This document shows positions 8,200-16,593 of a stretch of DNA of 64,000 bases, piece after piece. Every line of letters begins with the position of its first letter. Position 1 is the stretch's first letter. This stretch comes from DTU064 sp045588245 (lineage in GTDB: Bacteria > Bacillota > Clostridia > Oscillospirales > CAG-272). Where the stretch lies: positions 83,386 to 147,385 of the forward strand of contig JAZNDW010000018.1 in NCBI GenBank assembly GCA_045588245.1, in the 5' to 3' direction. A program made the translations under genes and the position numbers. The notes beneath the pieces are model-generated. The model ran no database searches. It worked only from the letters and a program-made list of their open reading frames with translations, and had not been told where the DNA came from.

Positions 8200-9018
8200 A
8201 TGGAAAACATCATCAAAACCATCAGTGAGCTGTGCTCGCAGTACGCGGTTACGATCCTGCTCAAGATCCTTTTCGCAGGTCTTATCTTTTTCGTAGGCAG
8301 GTACATAGTGAAGGGTTTCGTGAAGCTCTTCGGCCGCGCCAAATTCGTAAAAAACCTCAATGATGCCGCCGAAAGCTTTCTTAAAAGTGCTATCAGCGTC
8401 GTACTCAACGTCGTTTTACTGCTGACCGTTGCCGCCGTTCTCGGCGTGCCCATGACGTCCATCATAACCCTGCTCGGTTCTGCAGGTCTTGCTATCGGTC
8501 TTGCACTTCAGGGAGGACTTTCCAACTTCGCAGGCGGCATAATACTTATCGTTTTCCGTCCCTTTGACGTTGGCGATTACATCGTTTGCGCTGACGCGGA
8601 AGGCACCGTTCAGAAAATCAGCATTTTTTACACGACACTCATCACTCCCGACAATCAGCGCATCGTCGTTCCGAACAGCAACGTGACGAGCAACACGATC
8701 AAAAACGTCGCTGTGGAAGGCACACGCCGCCTTGACATCAGCATAAACGTAACGCCCGATTCGGACATAGATCTGGCTCTCGACGTTCTCAAAAACAAGG
8801 TTGCCGTTGATGACCGTGTAATCGACAAAGCCGAGCCCTTCTCCGCCGTAACGGGTTACGGTGACGGCTGTCTTATCCTTGCACTTCGCGTTTGGTGCAC
8901 GTCCGACGATTACTGGGGACTCAAATTCGATCTCACAAAGAAGATCCCCGAAGCATTCGCCGAAGCAGGCAATATCAAGATCGCAAAGCCCGTCCTCGAG
9001 ATCAACACAAAAGCGTAA
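8200..9018 (+). CDS. mscS: Small-conductance mechanosensitive channel (MscS family)
   Basis: An MscS-type osmotic safety valve in the cytoplasmic membrane. Three transmembrane helices lie in the first ~130 residues. The pore-lining TM3 carries the glycine/alanine-rich GSAGLAIGLALQGGLSNFAGG, followed by the beta domain motif VFRPFDVGDYI and the PNSNVTSNTIKN segment. The alpha/beta C-terminal domain is complete. The ATG at 8188 lacks a ribosome binding site. GGAG at 8190-8193 lies six bases before the ATG at 8200, which is therefore preferred. It has its own downstream terminator. Confidence 0.92.
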   Translation: MENIIKTISELCSQYAVTILLKILFAGLIFFVGRYIVKGFVKLFGRAKFVKNLNDAAESFLKSAISVVLNVVLLLTVAAVLGVPMTSIITLLGSAGLAIGLALQGGLSNFAGGIILIVFRPFDVGDYIVCADAEGTVQKISIFYTTLITPDNQRIVVPNSNVTSNTIKNVAVEGTRRLDISINVTPDSDIDLALDVLKNKVAVDDRVIDKAEPFSAVTGYGDGCLILALRVWCTSDDYWGLKFDLTKKIPEAFAEAGNIKIAKPVLEINTKA

Positions 9019-9035
9019 AAACAAAAATGAACGAA

Positions 9036-9069
9036 AAAACGGTATCCCGCAGTCACGGGATACCGTTTT
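9036..9069. terminator. Bidirectional intrinsic terminator
   Basis: A 14-base perfect stem (9036-9049 with 9056-9069) has A and T runs on its flanks. It lies between mscS and the convergent leucine-rich-repeat gene and serves both. Confidence 0.9.
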
Positions 9070-9089
9070 TTATGTAAGTTATATTAACT

Positions 9090-10409
9090 TTAGTGTCTGC
9101 CGCCGCCCCAATCGAACGAGGGCTCTTCATATTTGTTCGTTGCCTCTCCGAGGATCTCTATCTGCTTTGCCTTTTCCTTAGCCCAATGCTCGGCATAAGA
9201 GCCTGACCATACCTTTACAACGAATGATCCGCATTTTTCAAAAGCGGTGTCGGGAATATCGATTACGGTATCGGGAATGGTAACGGATTCAAGGCCCTTA
9301 CATCCGGAGAAGATAGACATCTGAAGCTCCGTTACAAGTGTGGGGATCGTAATATTGGCAAGGGAGGTGCACTCCATGAATGCGCCGACACCAATGTGGG
9401 TGATGCCCTCGTGGAGCGTAAGGTTTTCCAAAGATGTACATTCTTTGAACGCCTGCTTGGAGATCTCTGTCACGCCTTCGGGAATCGTAACAGTTTTCAA
9501 CGCGAAGCAATCGGAGAACGCTGCCTCTCCGATATATGTAAGCAAGGAGGGAAGATCGCACGTTTCAAGGCTGCTGCAATAAATGAACGCGCTGTTGCCA
9601 ATGGATGTAACAGATTCGGGAATCGTGACCGTAGTTAAGGAGCTGCATCCGTAGAAAGTGCTGTCCTTGATCTCGGTGATGCCGGAAGGAATCGTGACTT
9701 CGGTAAGTGACGTACATTCAGCGAAAGCGCTGCCGCCGATTGCAGTTACGGTTGAGGGGATCTCAAATCCTGTGAAAGAAGAGCATCTGTTGAATGCATA
9801 GTCACCGATGGTAGTGATGACACCCTTTACGTTGAGCGTTGTGAGAGCTGTGCATTCCCAGAAAAGACTTCCGGAAACCTCCGTGATCTGCGAGGGGAGC
9901 GTTACTGTCGTAAGCGCGTTGCAGCCTTCGAAAACACCCTTGCCGAGAGTCGTTAAAGATTCGGGGAGCGTTACACTTGTAAGCGACGTGCACCCCTGAA
10001 AAGCACTGCCGCCAACGGACGTAACGCCTTCGGGAACGACGACGGAGGTCAACGCTTTACATCCGAGGAATGCATTTTCGCCGATCTCTTTAATGCCTGC
10101 ACCGAATACGACTTCCTGCAGACTGTCACAAGCTCTGAATGCGCCGGCACCGATCTTCGTTATGCTGTCGGGAAGTGTGATCTTCGTGATAGCTTCCTCA
10201 CGGAATGCGGCTTCAGCTATCTCGGTTACGGGGACGCCGTCATATTCGGCAGAAATCTCAACCTCAAGCTTATCGCCGACATATTCCGTTACGATAGCGT
10301 GGTCGCCGGATACGGTATATCTAACTCCAAAAGTGCCGCCATTACCGCAAGATGTAAGCACTGCGAGCATCATTACAACTACACACAAAATCAAAAAATA
10401 CTTTTTCAA
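9090..10409 (-). CDS. BspA-like leucine-rich-repeat lipoprotein
   Basis: A surface protein built of about fourteen BspA/Treponema-type LRR units of ~23 residues (pattern ItxIGxxAFxxCxsLtxvtiP), spanning roughly residues 80-400. The N-terminus is a lipoprotein signal with lipobox LTSC, so it should be membrane-anchored and exposed. Such repeats usually mediate protein or host-surface binding; the ligand is unknown. The frame opens at a TTG at 10433. The TTG at 10409 is preferred because AAGGACGG lies about eight bases upstream and the signal peptide then starts with LKKYFLILC. The tail is basic and glycine-rich. It has its own promoter and an attenuator-like leader hairpin. Confidence 0.85.
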   Translation of the reverse strand: MKKYFLILCVVVMMLAVLTSCGNGGTFGVRYTVSGDHAIVTEYVGDKLEVEISAEYDGVPVTEIAEAAFREEAITKITLPDSITKIGAGAFRACDSLQEVVFGAGIKEIGENAFLGCKALTSVVVPEGVTSVGGSAFQGCTSLTSVTLPESLTTLGKGVFEGCNALTTVTLPSQITEVSGSLFWECTALTTLNVKGVITTIGDYAFNRCSSFTGFEIPSTVTAIGGSAFAECTSLTEVTIPSGITEIKDSTFYGCSSLTTVTIPESVTSIGNSAFIYCSSLETCDLPSLLTYIGEAAFSDCFALKTVTIPEGVTEISKQAFKECTSLENLTLHEGITHIGVGAFMECTSLANITIPTLVTELQMSIFSGCKGLESVTIPDTVIDIPDTAFEKCGSFVVKVWSGSYAEHWAKEKAKQIEILGEATNKYEEPSFDWGGGRH

Positions 10410-10441
10410 TTCTTTTTCCGTCCTTATATTCAATAGTTTTC

Positions 10442-10466
10442 AAAAAACAGCTCCGCCACAGCGGAG
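10442..10466 (-). promoter_or_regulatory. Terminator-like hairpin in the LRR gene leader
   Basis: On the minus strand CTCCGC and GCGGAG (10451-10466, four-base loop) are followed by CTG and six T (10442-10447). It sits between the promoter at 10490-10518 and the start codon, so it could attenuate transcription. Confidence 0.5.
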
Positions 10467-10489
10467 AAATTTTTACATACGCAATTTTT

Positions 10490-10518
10490 AGTATAGCAAA
10501 TCAGCGCTTCTTTTTCAA
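10490..10518 (-). promoter_or_regulatory. Promoter of the LRR lipoprotein gene
   Basis: On the minus strand TTGAAA (10513-10518), 17-base spacer, TATACT (10490-10495). Confidence 0.7.
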
Positions 10519-10585
10519 GGCAGTGCATCAAAATTTACAGCCCGTTAAATATTTTGCGTTCACAGCCGCACAAAAGAGAAAAAAC

Positions 10586-10613
10586 TTGATTTATTTTTTT
10601 CGCGTGGTACAAT
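10586..10613 (+). promoter_or_regulatory. Promoter of the 67-residue gene and murD
   Basis: TTGATT (10586-10591) and TACAAT (10608-10613) are separated by 16 bases, about 60 bases upstream of the first start codon. Confidence 0.5.
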
Positions 10614-10672
10614 ATAGTTGTGTTTTTATAACATAATCGACCAAGACGACATAACATAGATAAAAGGAATAT

Positions 10673-10876
10673 ATGGAAAAGAAAAAAACGACGAGAAAGC
10701 GCGTCAGCCGTTGTGAGGACTGCGTTTACTACGATTTTGACGAGCTGACCGAGGATTATTCATGCCAGATGTCGCTCGACGAGGATGAAATGGAGCATTT
10801 TTTGCGCCGCACCTTCTCCGACTGCCCCTATTATAAATTCTACGACGAATATAAAAGCGTTCAAAAGCAAAATTAA
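10673..10876 (+). CDS. Small Cys-containing protein (DUF6472-like)
   Basis: A 67-residue acidic protein with CEDC near residue 14, a further Cys in YSC, and CPYY near residue 51. Four cysteines could bind one metal. It resembles the small clostridial family DUF6472 (pattern CxxCxxYxYDE ... CxxxLDEDE ... CPYY), assigned from memory. Function is unknown. AAGGA lies before the ATG, and murD follows 17 bases downstream, probably on the same transcript. Confidence 0.65.
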   Translation: MEKKKTTRKRVSRCEDCVYYDFDELTEDYSCQMSLDEDEMEHFLRRTFSDCPYYKFYDEYKSVQKQN

Positions 10877-10893
10877 CAAAAGGAATCATTTAT

Positions 10894-12327
10894 ATGACAT
10901 ATACGGGAAAACAGCTCCTCGAAAAATGCCGCGCTCAAGAAAAAGGCGGTGCCACAGTGCTCGGCTTCGGCATATCCAACGTTCCGCTGACTGATTTTTT
11001 ACTCCGCGAGGGCATAAGTGTCACCGTCCGTGACGGCAAACCGCGCGAAAAGATCGCGGAGCTATGTAACGTTGACGAATACGAAGCTCGCGGCGTCCGT
11101 TTTATCTTCGGGGACGCTTATCTAAACAATATCGAATCGGGCGTTCTGTTCCGCACGCCCGGCATACGTCCCGACGCGCCCGGCATCGCCGATGCCGTAG
11201 CACGCGGAGCGACGCTCAGCAGCGAAATGGAGCTTTTCTATGCACTCTCCCCGGCTCACAAGATCGCCATCACAGGCAGCGACGGCAAAACGACAACGAC
11301 GACGCTGACGCATCTGCTGCTCACGGAAGCTTTCGCCGACACCGATACCGTGATCGGGCTCGGCGGCAATATCGGCGCACCTCTTTTGCCTCGCGTTTAT
11401 GAGCTTGGAGAGAACGATTACGCCGTAACGGAGCTGTCAAGCTTTCAACTTATGACGATGCCGACGCCTCCCGAGGTCGCCGTCATCACAAACATTACGC
11501 CCAACCACCTGAATTGGCACGTTGACATGGACGAATACATATCGGCGAAGTTCCGCATCATCGGCGACGGCTGCCGCCGCGCCGTGCTAAATTACAATAA
11601 CGAGCAAACGCGACGTGCCGCCCGACTCACGAAGGCGAACGTGACATTTTTCTCATCCGTCCCGATTCCCGACAGCATCAGCGACGCCGTTTATCTTCGC
11701 GGTGACGACGTCGTACTTCGCCATGACGGCGAGGAAGCCGTGATACTTGACCGCCGCGCCATTAAGCTGCCCGGTCTTCACAACGTCGAAAATTACATGG
11801 CCGCCATCGCCGCCGTTTCCGATTTCGTGCCGACAGACAGGCTTCGCACCGTTGCCGACCGCGTTGCACGCACCTTCGGCGGTGTACCGCACCGCCTTGA
11901 ATTTGTTCGGGAATTTAACGGCATCCGTGCCTATAACGGCAGCATAGATTCAACTCCGACGCGAACTGCCGCGGCGCTTTCGGCACTCCCCGAGCGAAAG
12001 ATCTCCCTCATCGTTGGCGGTTACGATAAGCAGATACCAATGGAGCCGCTCGCCGATGCCATCATCGCGCACGGCGGTATTCTCTCCGTGACCGTTACGG
12101 GTGCTGTTTCGGAGCTTATCAAGTCCGTATTCGATAGTAGAGCCGACGAGATGCCCGAATACACCGTCATCCCCGATTTTGACGGTGCCGTCCGCCACGC
12201 CGCCGAACGAGCCGCCGTGCTCGGCGCCGACACGCTCCTGCTCTCGCCCGCCTGCGCGAGCTTTGACCGTTTCCGCAACTTTGAAGAGCGAGGCGAGCAT
12301 TACAAAGCATTGATCAATAGCCTTTAA
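10894..12327 (+). CDS. murD: UDP-N-acetylmuramoyl-L-alanine--D-glutamate ligase
   Basis: A cytoplasmic Mur ligase adding D-glutamate to UDP-MurNAc-L-Ala in peptidoglycan synthesis. The N-terminal UDP-binding Rossmann region contains VLGFGISN. The Mur ATP-binding loop GSDGKTTTTT lies near residue 129. The central domain shows TELSSFQLMTMP and NITPNHLNWH, and the C-terminal domain shows the Mur ligase ending VGGYDKQIP and LLSPACASFDRF. These are MurD-type rather than MurC/E/F features. At 477 residues it is slightly long. It lies away from a dcw cluster here, behind a small Cys-rich gene. Confidence 0.92.
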   Translation: MTYTGKQLLEKCRAQEKGGATVLGFGISNVPLTDFLLREGISVTVRDGKPREKIAELCNVDEYEARGVRFIFGDAYLNNIESGVLFRTPGIRPDAPGIADAVARGATLSSEMELFYALSPAHKIAITGSDGKTTTTTLTHLLLTEAFADTDTVIGLGGNIGAPLLPRVYELGENDYAVTELSSFQLMTMPTPPEVAVITNITPNHLNWHVDMDEYISAKFRIIGDGCRRAVLNYNNEQTRRAARLTKANVTFFSSVPIPDSISDAVYLRGDDVVLRHDGEEAVILDRRAIKLPGLHNVENYMAAIAAVSDFVPTDRLRTVADRVARTFGGVPHRLEFVREFNGIRAYNGSIDSTPTRTAAALSALPERKISLIVGGYDKQIPMEPLADAIIAHGGILSVTVTGAVSELIKSVFDSRADEMPEYTVIPDFDGAVRHAAERAAVLGADTLLLSPACASFDRFRNFEERGEHYKALINSL

Positions 12328-12341
12328 TTATGTTTTGCATA

Positions 12342-12370
12342 TTGTTTTATGTAAAAATTTGGTGTAAAAT
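12342..12370 (+). promoter_or_regulatory. Promoter of the membrane protein gene at 12407
   Basis: TTGTTT (12342-12347), 17-base spacer, TAAAAT (12365-12370). Confidence 0.5.
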
Positions 12371-12406
12371 ATATTAAAAGCGAATTTTATATAGGTAGGT
12401 TCAAAA

Positions 12407-12967
12407 ATGTCAGGAATCGAAGCCCTTCACAAAGAAACAAAACTTCACCGACTCGGCAGAGCGGCACTTTGGCTCATCGGATTTATCCTTATTAGACTGC
12501 TCATAAATAATGCCGTCGGATTCTGTATCGACAGAGAATCCGTTATGGCATCGACACAGACCAACATTCCAAAGGTCGGCTCCACCGTTTCCGCACTTTG
12601 TGGAGATACTCCCGTGCTCGGATTTCTGATCAACGTCGGCGACGTTGCAATGAAGTTTTTATATCCTGCCGTTATGTCGTTATCTTTCATTTGGTTTGGC
12701 TGGAACATCGCAGCCTGGCTTCCTTATGCCGGCTATGCCATCGCCGCCGCCGTTTATTACACCGTAGGAGTTCAGTCTATCTCCGGTAATAACGTCGGTC
12801 TTAACGGACTTCCCCTTTACGTTCTCATACCCGCCATCGGTATGGCTGCGGGGCTGATCATTCAGCTTTTATATAACAAGCTCGCTCACAAGGAATGGTT
12901 TTACAGCTACGTTGAGCCTTGCTTCGATCCGAATGCCCCGACAACAGATAACGAAGACGAAGAATAA
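12407..12967 (+). CDS. Uncharacterised integral membrane protein
   Basis: Not recognised. The 186-residue protein has four probable membrane segments: residues ~20-40 (LWLIGFILIRLLI), ~82-102, ~105-122 and ~135-158 (LYVLIPAIGMAAGLIIQLLY). A short extracytoplasmic-type loop with two cysteines lies between the first and second. The C-terminal tail is acidic (NEDEE). The ribosome binding site is a modest AGGTAGG. It stands alone between its own promoter and a strong terminator, so genomic context gives no clue. Confidence 0.7.
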   Translation: MSGIEALHKETKLHRLGRAALWLIGFILIRLLINNAVGFCIDRESVMASTQTNIPKVGSTVSALCGDTPVLGFLINVGDVAMKFLYPAVMSLSFIWFGWNIAAWLPYAGYAIAAAVYYTVGVQSISGNNVGLNGLPLYVLIPAIGMAAGLIIQLLYNKLAHKEWFYSYVEPCFDPNAPTTDNEDEE

Positions 12968-12981
12968 GCCGTCATTACCGT

Positions 12982-13009
12982 CCCCGACAGATTTGTCGGG
13001 GATTTTTTT
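12982..13009 (+). terminator. Intrinsic terminator
   Basis: CCCCGACA (12982-12989) pairs with TGTCGGGG (12994-13001), followed by seven T. Confidence 0.9.
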
Positions 13010-13118
13010 GCAAAAAAAATCTTCTCTTCATGCAATTTTTTGCGATTTTTATATTTATTTTCGCTAACCTTTGTGATAAAATAGATAGCTGTTGGTAATT
13101 TTATTTTTGAAAATTTTA

Positions 13119-13141
13119 ATGCCGCCGTTGCGGCATGGAGG
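13119..13141 (+). promoter_or_regulatory. bipA leader hairpin abutting the Shine-Dalgarno
   Basis: ATGCCGC (13119-13125) pairs with GCGGCAT (13130-13136) around a CGTT loop. GGAGG (13137-13141) follows at once, seven bases before the TTG start at 13149. The stem is almost identical to the glyQS leader hairpin. Confidence 0.65.
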
Positions 13142-13148
13142 TATAACT

Positions 13149-14978
13149 TTGAAGAGAGAAGATTTAAGAAACGTCGCCATAATCGCGCACGTTGACCTCG
13201 GTAAGACTACCCTTGTCGACGAAATGCTCAAGCAGTGCGGCGAATATCACGATAAACAGCAGGTAACCGAACGCGTTATGGACTCAGGAGACCTTGAGCG
13301 CGAGCGCGGAATCACTATCCTTGCAAAAAACACGTCCGTACTTTATAACGGCGTAAAAATAAACATCATCGACACTCCCGGTCACGCCGACTTTGGCGGC
13401 GAGGTTGAACGCATACTCAAAATGGTTAACGGCGTTATCCTCCTCGTTGACGCGGCGGAAGGACCTATGCCGCAGACGCGCTTCGTTCTCGGACGCGCCA
13501 TGGAGCTCGGCCACCGCGTCATCGTCGTTATCAACAAGATCGACCGTCCCGACGCGAGAATCGAAGAGGTTGAGGAAGAGGTCCTTGAGCTGTTGCTTGA
13601 CCTCAACGCAACGACAGATCAGTTTGAGTCTCCCATGATATTCTGCTCGGGCAGAGCGGGCACCGCTTCCCTTTCGCCCTACGAAGAAGGTCACGACTTA
13701 AAGCCCCTTTTCAACACGATCCTTGACTATATGCCCGCCCCCGAGGGCGACGCGGACGGTGAGCTTCAGATGCTCATTTCCAACATCGACTATAACGAGT
13801 ACGTCGGACGCATCGGCATCGGACGAATCGAGCGCGGCTCAATCAAGGTGGGACAGAACGTTTCCATCGTCAACTATCACACACCGGACGCACCTGCCAA
13901 AAAGACCACCGTCGTTTCCCTTTATCAGTTTGACGGACTTTCCCGTGCGCCCGTTAACGAGGCTCACGTCGGCGACATTATCTGCTTCTCCGGAGCCGCC
14001 GACATCACCATCGGCGATACGCTTACGTCTCCTGCGTGCCCCGAGCCGCTACAGTTCGTCAAGATCAGCGAGCCCACGATCGAGATGACCTTCTCCGTCA
14101 ATGACAGCCCGTTTGCAGGACGTGAGGGCAAATACGTCACATCCCGTCAGCTCCGTGCTCGACTTTACAAAGAAACGCTCCGCGACGTTTCGCTTCGCGT
14201 TTCGGACGGCGAAACGACGGACAGCTTCTCCGTCGCAGGACGCGGCGAAATGCATCTTTCCATTCTCATCGAAACGATGCGCCGCGAAGGCTACGAGCTG
14301 ACCTGCTCGATGCCTCACGTTCTCTATCGTGAAATAGACGGTGTGAGATGCGAGCCGATGGAGCGCGTTTCCATCGACGTGCCCGAGTCTTCAGTCGGCG
14401 TCGTTATCGAAAAGCTCGGTGCACGCCGCGGCGAGCTGCTTGAAATGAACCTCTCAGGCTCGCGCATGAAGATCGAATATTCTATCCCGTCACGCTGCCT
14501 TTTCGGCTACAGAAACGAATTTCTGACCGACACCTGCGGCGAGGGTATCCTCAACACCCTCTTTGACGGCTATCAGCCCTACAAGGGCGACATCACGCTC
14601 CGCTACACAGGCTCTCTCGTTGCATCCGAAACGGGCGAGGCTACGTCGTACGGCCTTTACAACGCGCAGGACAGAGGCGCCCTCTTCATCGGCACAGGCA
14701 CAGACGTATACGAGGGTATGCTCGTCGGCGAATGTCCGAAGATGGAAAACATCGCCGTCAACGTCTGCAAGAAGAAGCATCTTACCTCTATCCGCTCAAC
14801 GGGCGCGGATGAGGCTCTCCGTCTGACGCCGCCGAAGATCCTGTCACTTGAGCAAGCGATCGAATTTATCGCCGACGACGAGCTCATCGAGGTAACACCG
14901 AAGTCGCTCCGACTCCGCAAGCGTATCCTTGACACAACTCTCCGTCTTAAGGCTGAATCAAAGCTGAAAAACAAATAA
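13149..14978 (+). CDS. typA: Ribosome-associated GTPase BipA/TypA
   Basis: A translational GTPase of the BipA/TypA family, which binds the 70S ribosome and aids large-subunit assembly and stress adaptation. Switch and nucleotide motifs are present: RGITILAKNT (G2), DTPGHADFGGEVER (G3), NKIDRPDAR (G4). The BipA-specific C-terminal domain ends LRLRKRILD. The G1 loop reads AHVDLGKTT instead of the near-universal AHVDHGKTT: codon 17 (13197-13199) is CTC rather than CAC. The start is the TTG at 13149 behind GGAGG, giving 609 residues, normal for the family. An upstream TTG at 13092 has no ribosome binding site. Confidence 0.93.
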   Translation: MKREDLRNVAIIAHVDLGKTTLVDEMLKQCGEYHDKQQVTERVMDSGDLERERGITILAKNTSVLYNGVKINIIDTPGHADFGGEVERILKMVNGVILLVDAAEGPMPQTRFVLGRAMELGHRVIVVINKIDRPDARIEEVEEEVLELLLDLNATTDQFESPMIFCSGRAGTASLSPYEEGHDLKPLFNTILDYMPAPEGDADGELQMLISNIDYNEYVGRIGIGRIERGSIKVGQNVSIVNYHTPDAPAKKTTVVSLYQFDGLSRAPVNEAHVGDIICFSGAADITIGDTLTSPACPEPLQFVKISEPTIEMTFSVNDSPFAGREGKYVTSRQLRARLYKETLRDVSLRVSDGETTDSFSVAGRGEMHLSILIETMRREGYELTCSMPHVLYREIDGVRCEPMERVSIDVPESSVGVVIEKLGARRGELLEMNLSGSRMKIEYSIPSRCLFGYRNEFLTDTCGEGILNTLFDGYQPYKGDITLRYTGSLVASETGEATSYGLYNAQDRGALFIGTGTDVYEGMLVGECPKMENIAVNVCKKKHLTSIRSTGADEALRLTPPKILSLEQAIEFIADDELIEVTPKSLRLRKRILDTTLRLKAESKLKNK

Positions 14979-14993
14979 TATCCGAATCATCAC

Positions 14994-15031
14994 ACGAGGG
15001 GAAGATTGATTTAAGCTTCCTCTCGTTTTTT
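14994..15031 (+). terminator. Intrinsic terminator of typA
   Basis: Arms 14994-15004 and 15016-15026 pair with one G-U, followed by a T6 run. Confidence 0.85.
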
Positions 15032-15071
15032 GGCTCCGCCGACACTGCTGTATAAAAACATAATTATGATA

Positions 15072-15100
15072 TTGCATATCGAGGTGTGATATGATAAAAT
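15072..15100 (+). promoter_or_regulatory. Promoter of the membrane protein gene at 15151
   Basis: TTGCAT (15072-15077), 17-base spacer, TAAAAT (15095-15100). It overlaps the ATG at 15091, ruling that codon out as the start. Confidence 0.6.
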
Positions 15101-15150
15101 ATATTCGCGGATGTGCTCTGAGTAACGTTTCCGCAACAAGGAGGACAAAA

Positions 15151-15675
15151 ATGAATTTTCAAAACGCACACGCAACACCGCGGCAGATCGCACAGCAAAA
15201 GTATGATTCGGCAAGAAGCAACCTTTTGCTCATGCTAATCCTCACCGTCGTGAACATCATTCTGCTTTTCACCGGCTCCTCGTCGATGATGCTATTTTCC
15301 GCTACCGTCCCTTATTTCGCCGTTTCCATCGGAATCTTTATGGAAGATGCCGCCGTCCTTACAGTTTGCTGTATCATTGCCGCCGTTACGATCATCCTTT
15401 ACCTTTTATCATGGATCTTCAGCAAAAAGCAATATGCATGGATACTCTTTGCCCTCATTCTTTTCGTCATCGACACTGTTGCCATGATCGGAATGTATAT
15501 CTCAGCACAGGATTTTTCGGGTATACTTGACATCCTTATTCACGCATGGGTGCTTTACTATCTCGTCCTCGGCGTCATAAACGGCAAAAAGCTCAAAAAT
15601 CTCCCCGAAGACGTCGAATCGTTCGACAACGACTCCGCAGAAACCGTTTCCCCTTGGGACAACACCGCCGAATAA
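15151..15675 (+). CDS. Uncharacterised four-helix membrane protein
   Basis: Not assigned to a family. A 174-residue protein with a polar N-terminus (~22 residues), then hydrophobic segments at about 27-45, 50-68, 72-96, 100-120 and a weaker one near 128-145. A soluble acidic tail starts after GKKLKNL. The layout resembles small DUF-type membrane proteins common in Clostridia. The start at 15151 is supported by AAGGAGG (15139-15145). The longer frame from 15091 starts inside the promoter. Monocistronic with its own terminator. Confidence 0.7.
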   Translation: MNFQNAHATPRQIAQQKYDSARSNLLLMLILTVVNIILLFTGSSSMMLFSATVPYFAVSIGIFMEDAAVLTVCCIIAAVTIILYLLSWIFSKKQYAWILFALILFVIDTVAMIGMYISAQDFSGILDILIHAWVLYYLVLGVINGKKLKNLPEDVESFDNDSAETVSPWDNTAE

Positions 15676-15700
15676 ATCCCAAAATGCACTTTTATAAACA

Positions 15701-15737
15701 AAAAAATGCTTACACACAGCTGTGTGTAAGCATTTTT
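15701..15737. terminator. Bidirectional intrinsic terminator
   Basis: A perfect palindrome centred between 15719 and 15720, with A6 and T6 ends, serves the gene at 15151 and the convergent gene at 15740. Confidence 0.9.
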
Positions 15738-15739
15738 TG

Positions 15740-16483
15740 TTAATACGTTTTTACGCGGCGCAATTTGACGACGATCGCGGGCACTCCGTACATCACGAGC
15801 CAGACGACACCGATCAGAAGCGGCAGCGAAATGAGGTACAAGGGATTACCGAGTATGCTCTCGAAGAACGACAGAGGATTGCCCTCGCCCGCACCGTTCA
15901 AAAACATGAAACTCGTATCGAAAATTTTATTGAACATATACACGAAAACGGCAACTGCAAGAAGCGGCAGCATTGCCAATTTCAGCCGACGGAACGACGG
16001 TTTATGTCCGCCGACGAGCAAAAGCAGCGGGAACAAAAACAGTTCGATATGCACCGTAAAGCTGTGGATATGCATGAATGACGTCGGAGGCAGCGCCGTC
16101 CACGACGGGAACAGGAGCGCTGCTAAAGCGCCCGGCAGGCATATCGCGTAAAGCGCTTCCGCGACAACGTCGTTTTTATGTATCACATACGCCGCAACAA
16201 CGAAAATGTTTATGCTGCACAGGTGCAGCGGCAAATATTCCGCGCGCCAGTGATCGGACATTCCGAGCACGATATATTTGGAGATCTCATTCCACAGGAT
16301 CAACGCGGACAAAACGACAAGAAATCTCCTCCGTCCGACGTCCCCGAGCCGACGATACACAATTGACGATACAATGCACACAAGAGCGAACACAAAAAGC
16401 CAAATGAGATGCGTCGTACCGAACGCAGCAAAGCCTTTTCCGTCGGCGATCGTGTGGGTCGTTTCAAAAAAATATTCTTTCAT
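15740..16483 (-). CDS. TIGR02206/YwaF-like membrane protein
   Basis: An integral membrane protein of 247 residues with about six to seven hydrophobic helices. It has the LPLHLCSI segment and the N-terminal GTTHLIWL region typical of the conserved family TIGR02206 (Bacillus YwaF). No function is established for this family. The ribosome binding site GGAG is eight bases before the ATG. The upstream leader contains an inverted repeat, CCGACAA/TTGTCGG at 16517-16537. Convergent with the gene at 15151. Confidence 0.75.
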   Translation of the reverse strand: MKEYFFETTHTIADGKGFAAFGTTHLIWLFVFALVCIVSSIVYRRLGDVGRRRFLVVLSALILWNEISKYIVLGMSDHWRAEYLPLHLCSINIFVVAAYVIHKNDVVAEALYAICLPGALAALLFPSWTALPPTSFMHIHSFTVHIELFLFPLLLLVGGHKPSFRRLKLAMLPLLAVAVFVYMFNKIFDTSFMFLNGAGEGNPLSFFESILGNPLYLISLPLLIGVVWLVMYGVPAIVVKLRRVKTY

Positions 16484-16593
16484 GCCCCGTCTCCGTTTAC
16501 AAGATATTTGTCAGTTCCGACAATCAAAGTTTGTCGGCTAACAGTATATCACAAACACAGACAAAAATAAACCTTTATTTGCTTAACATTTTT

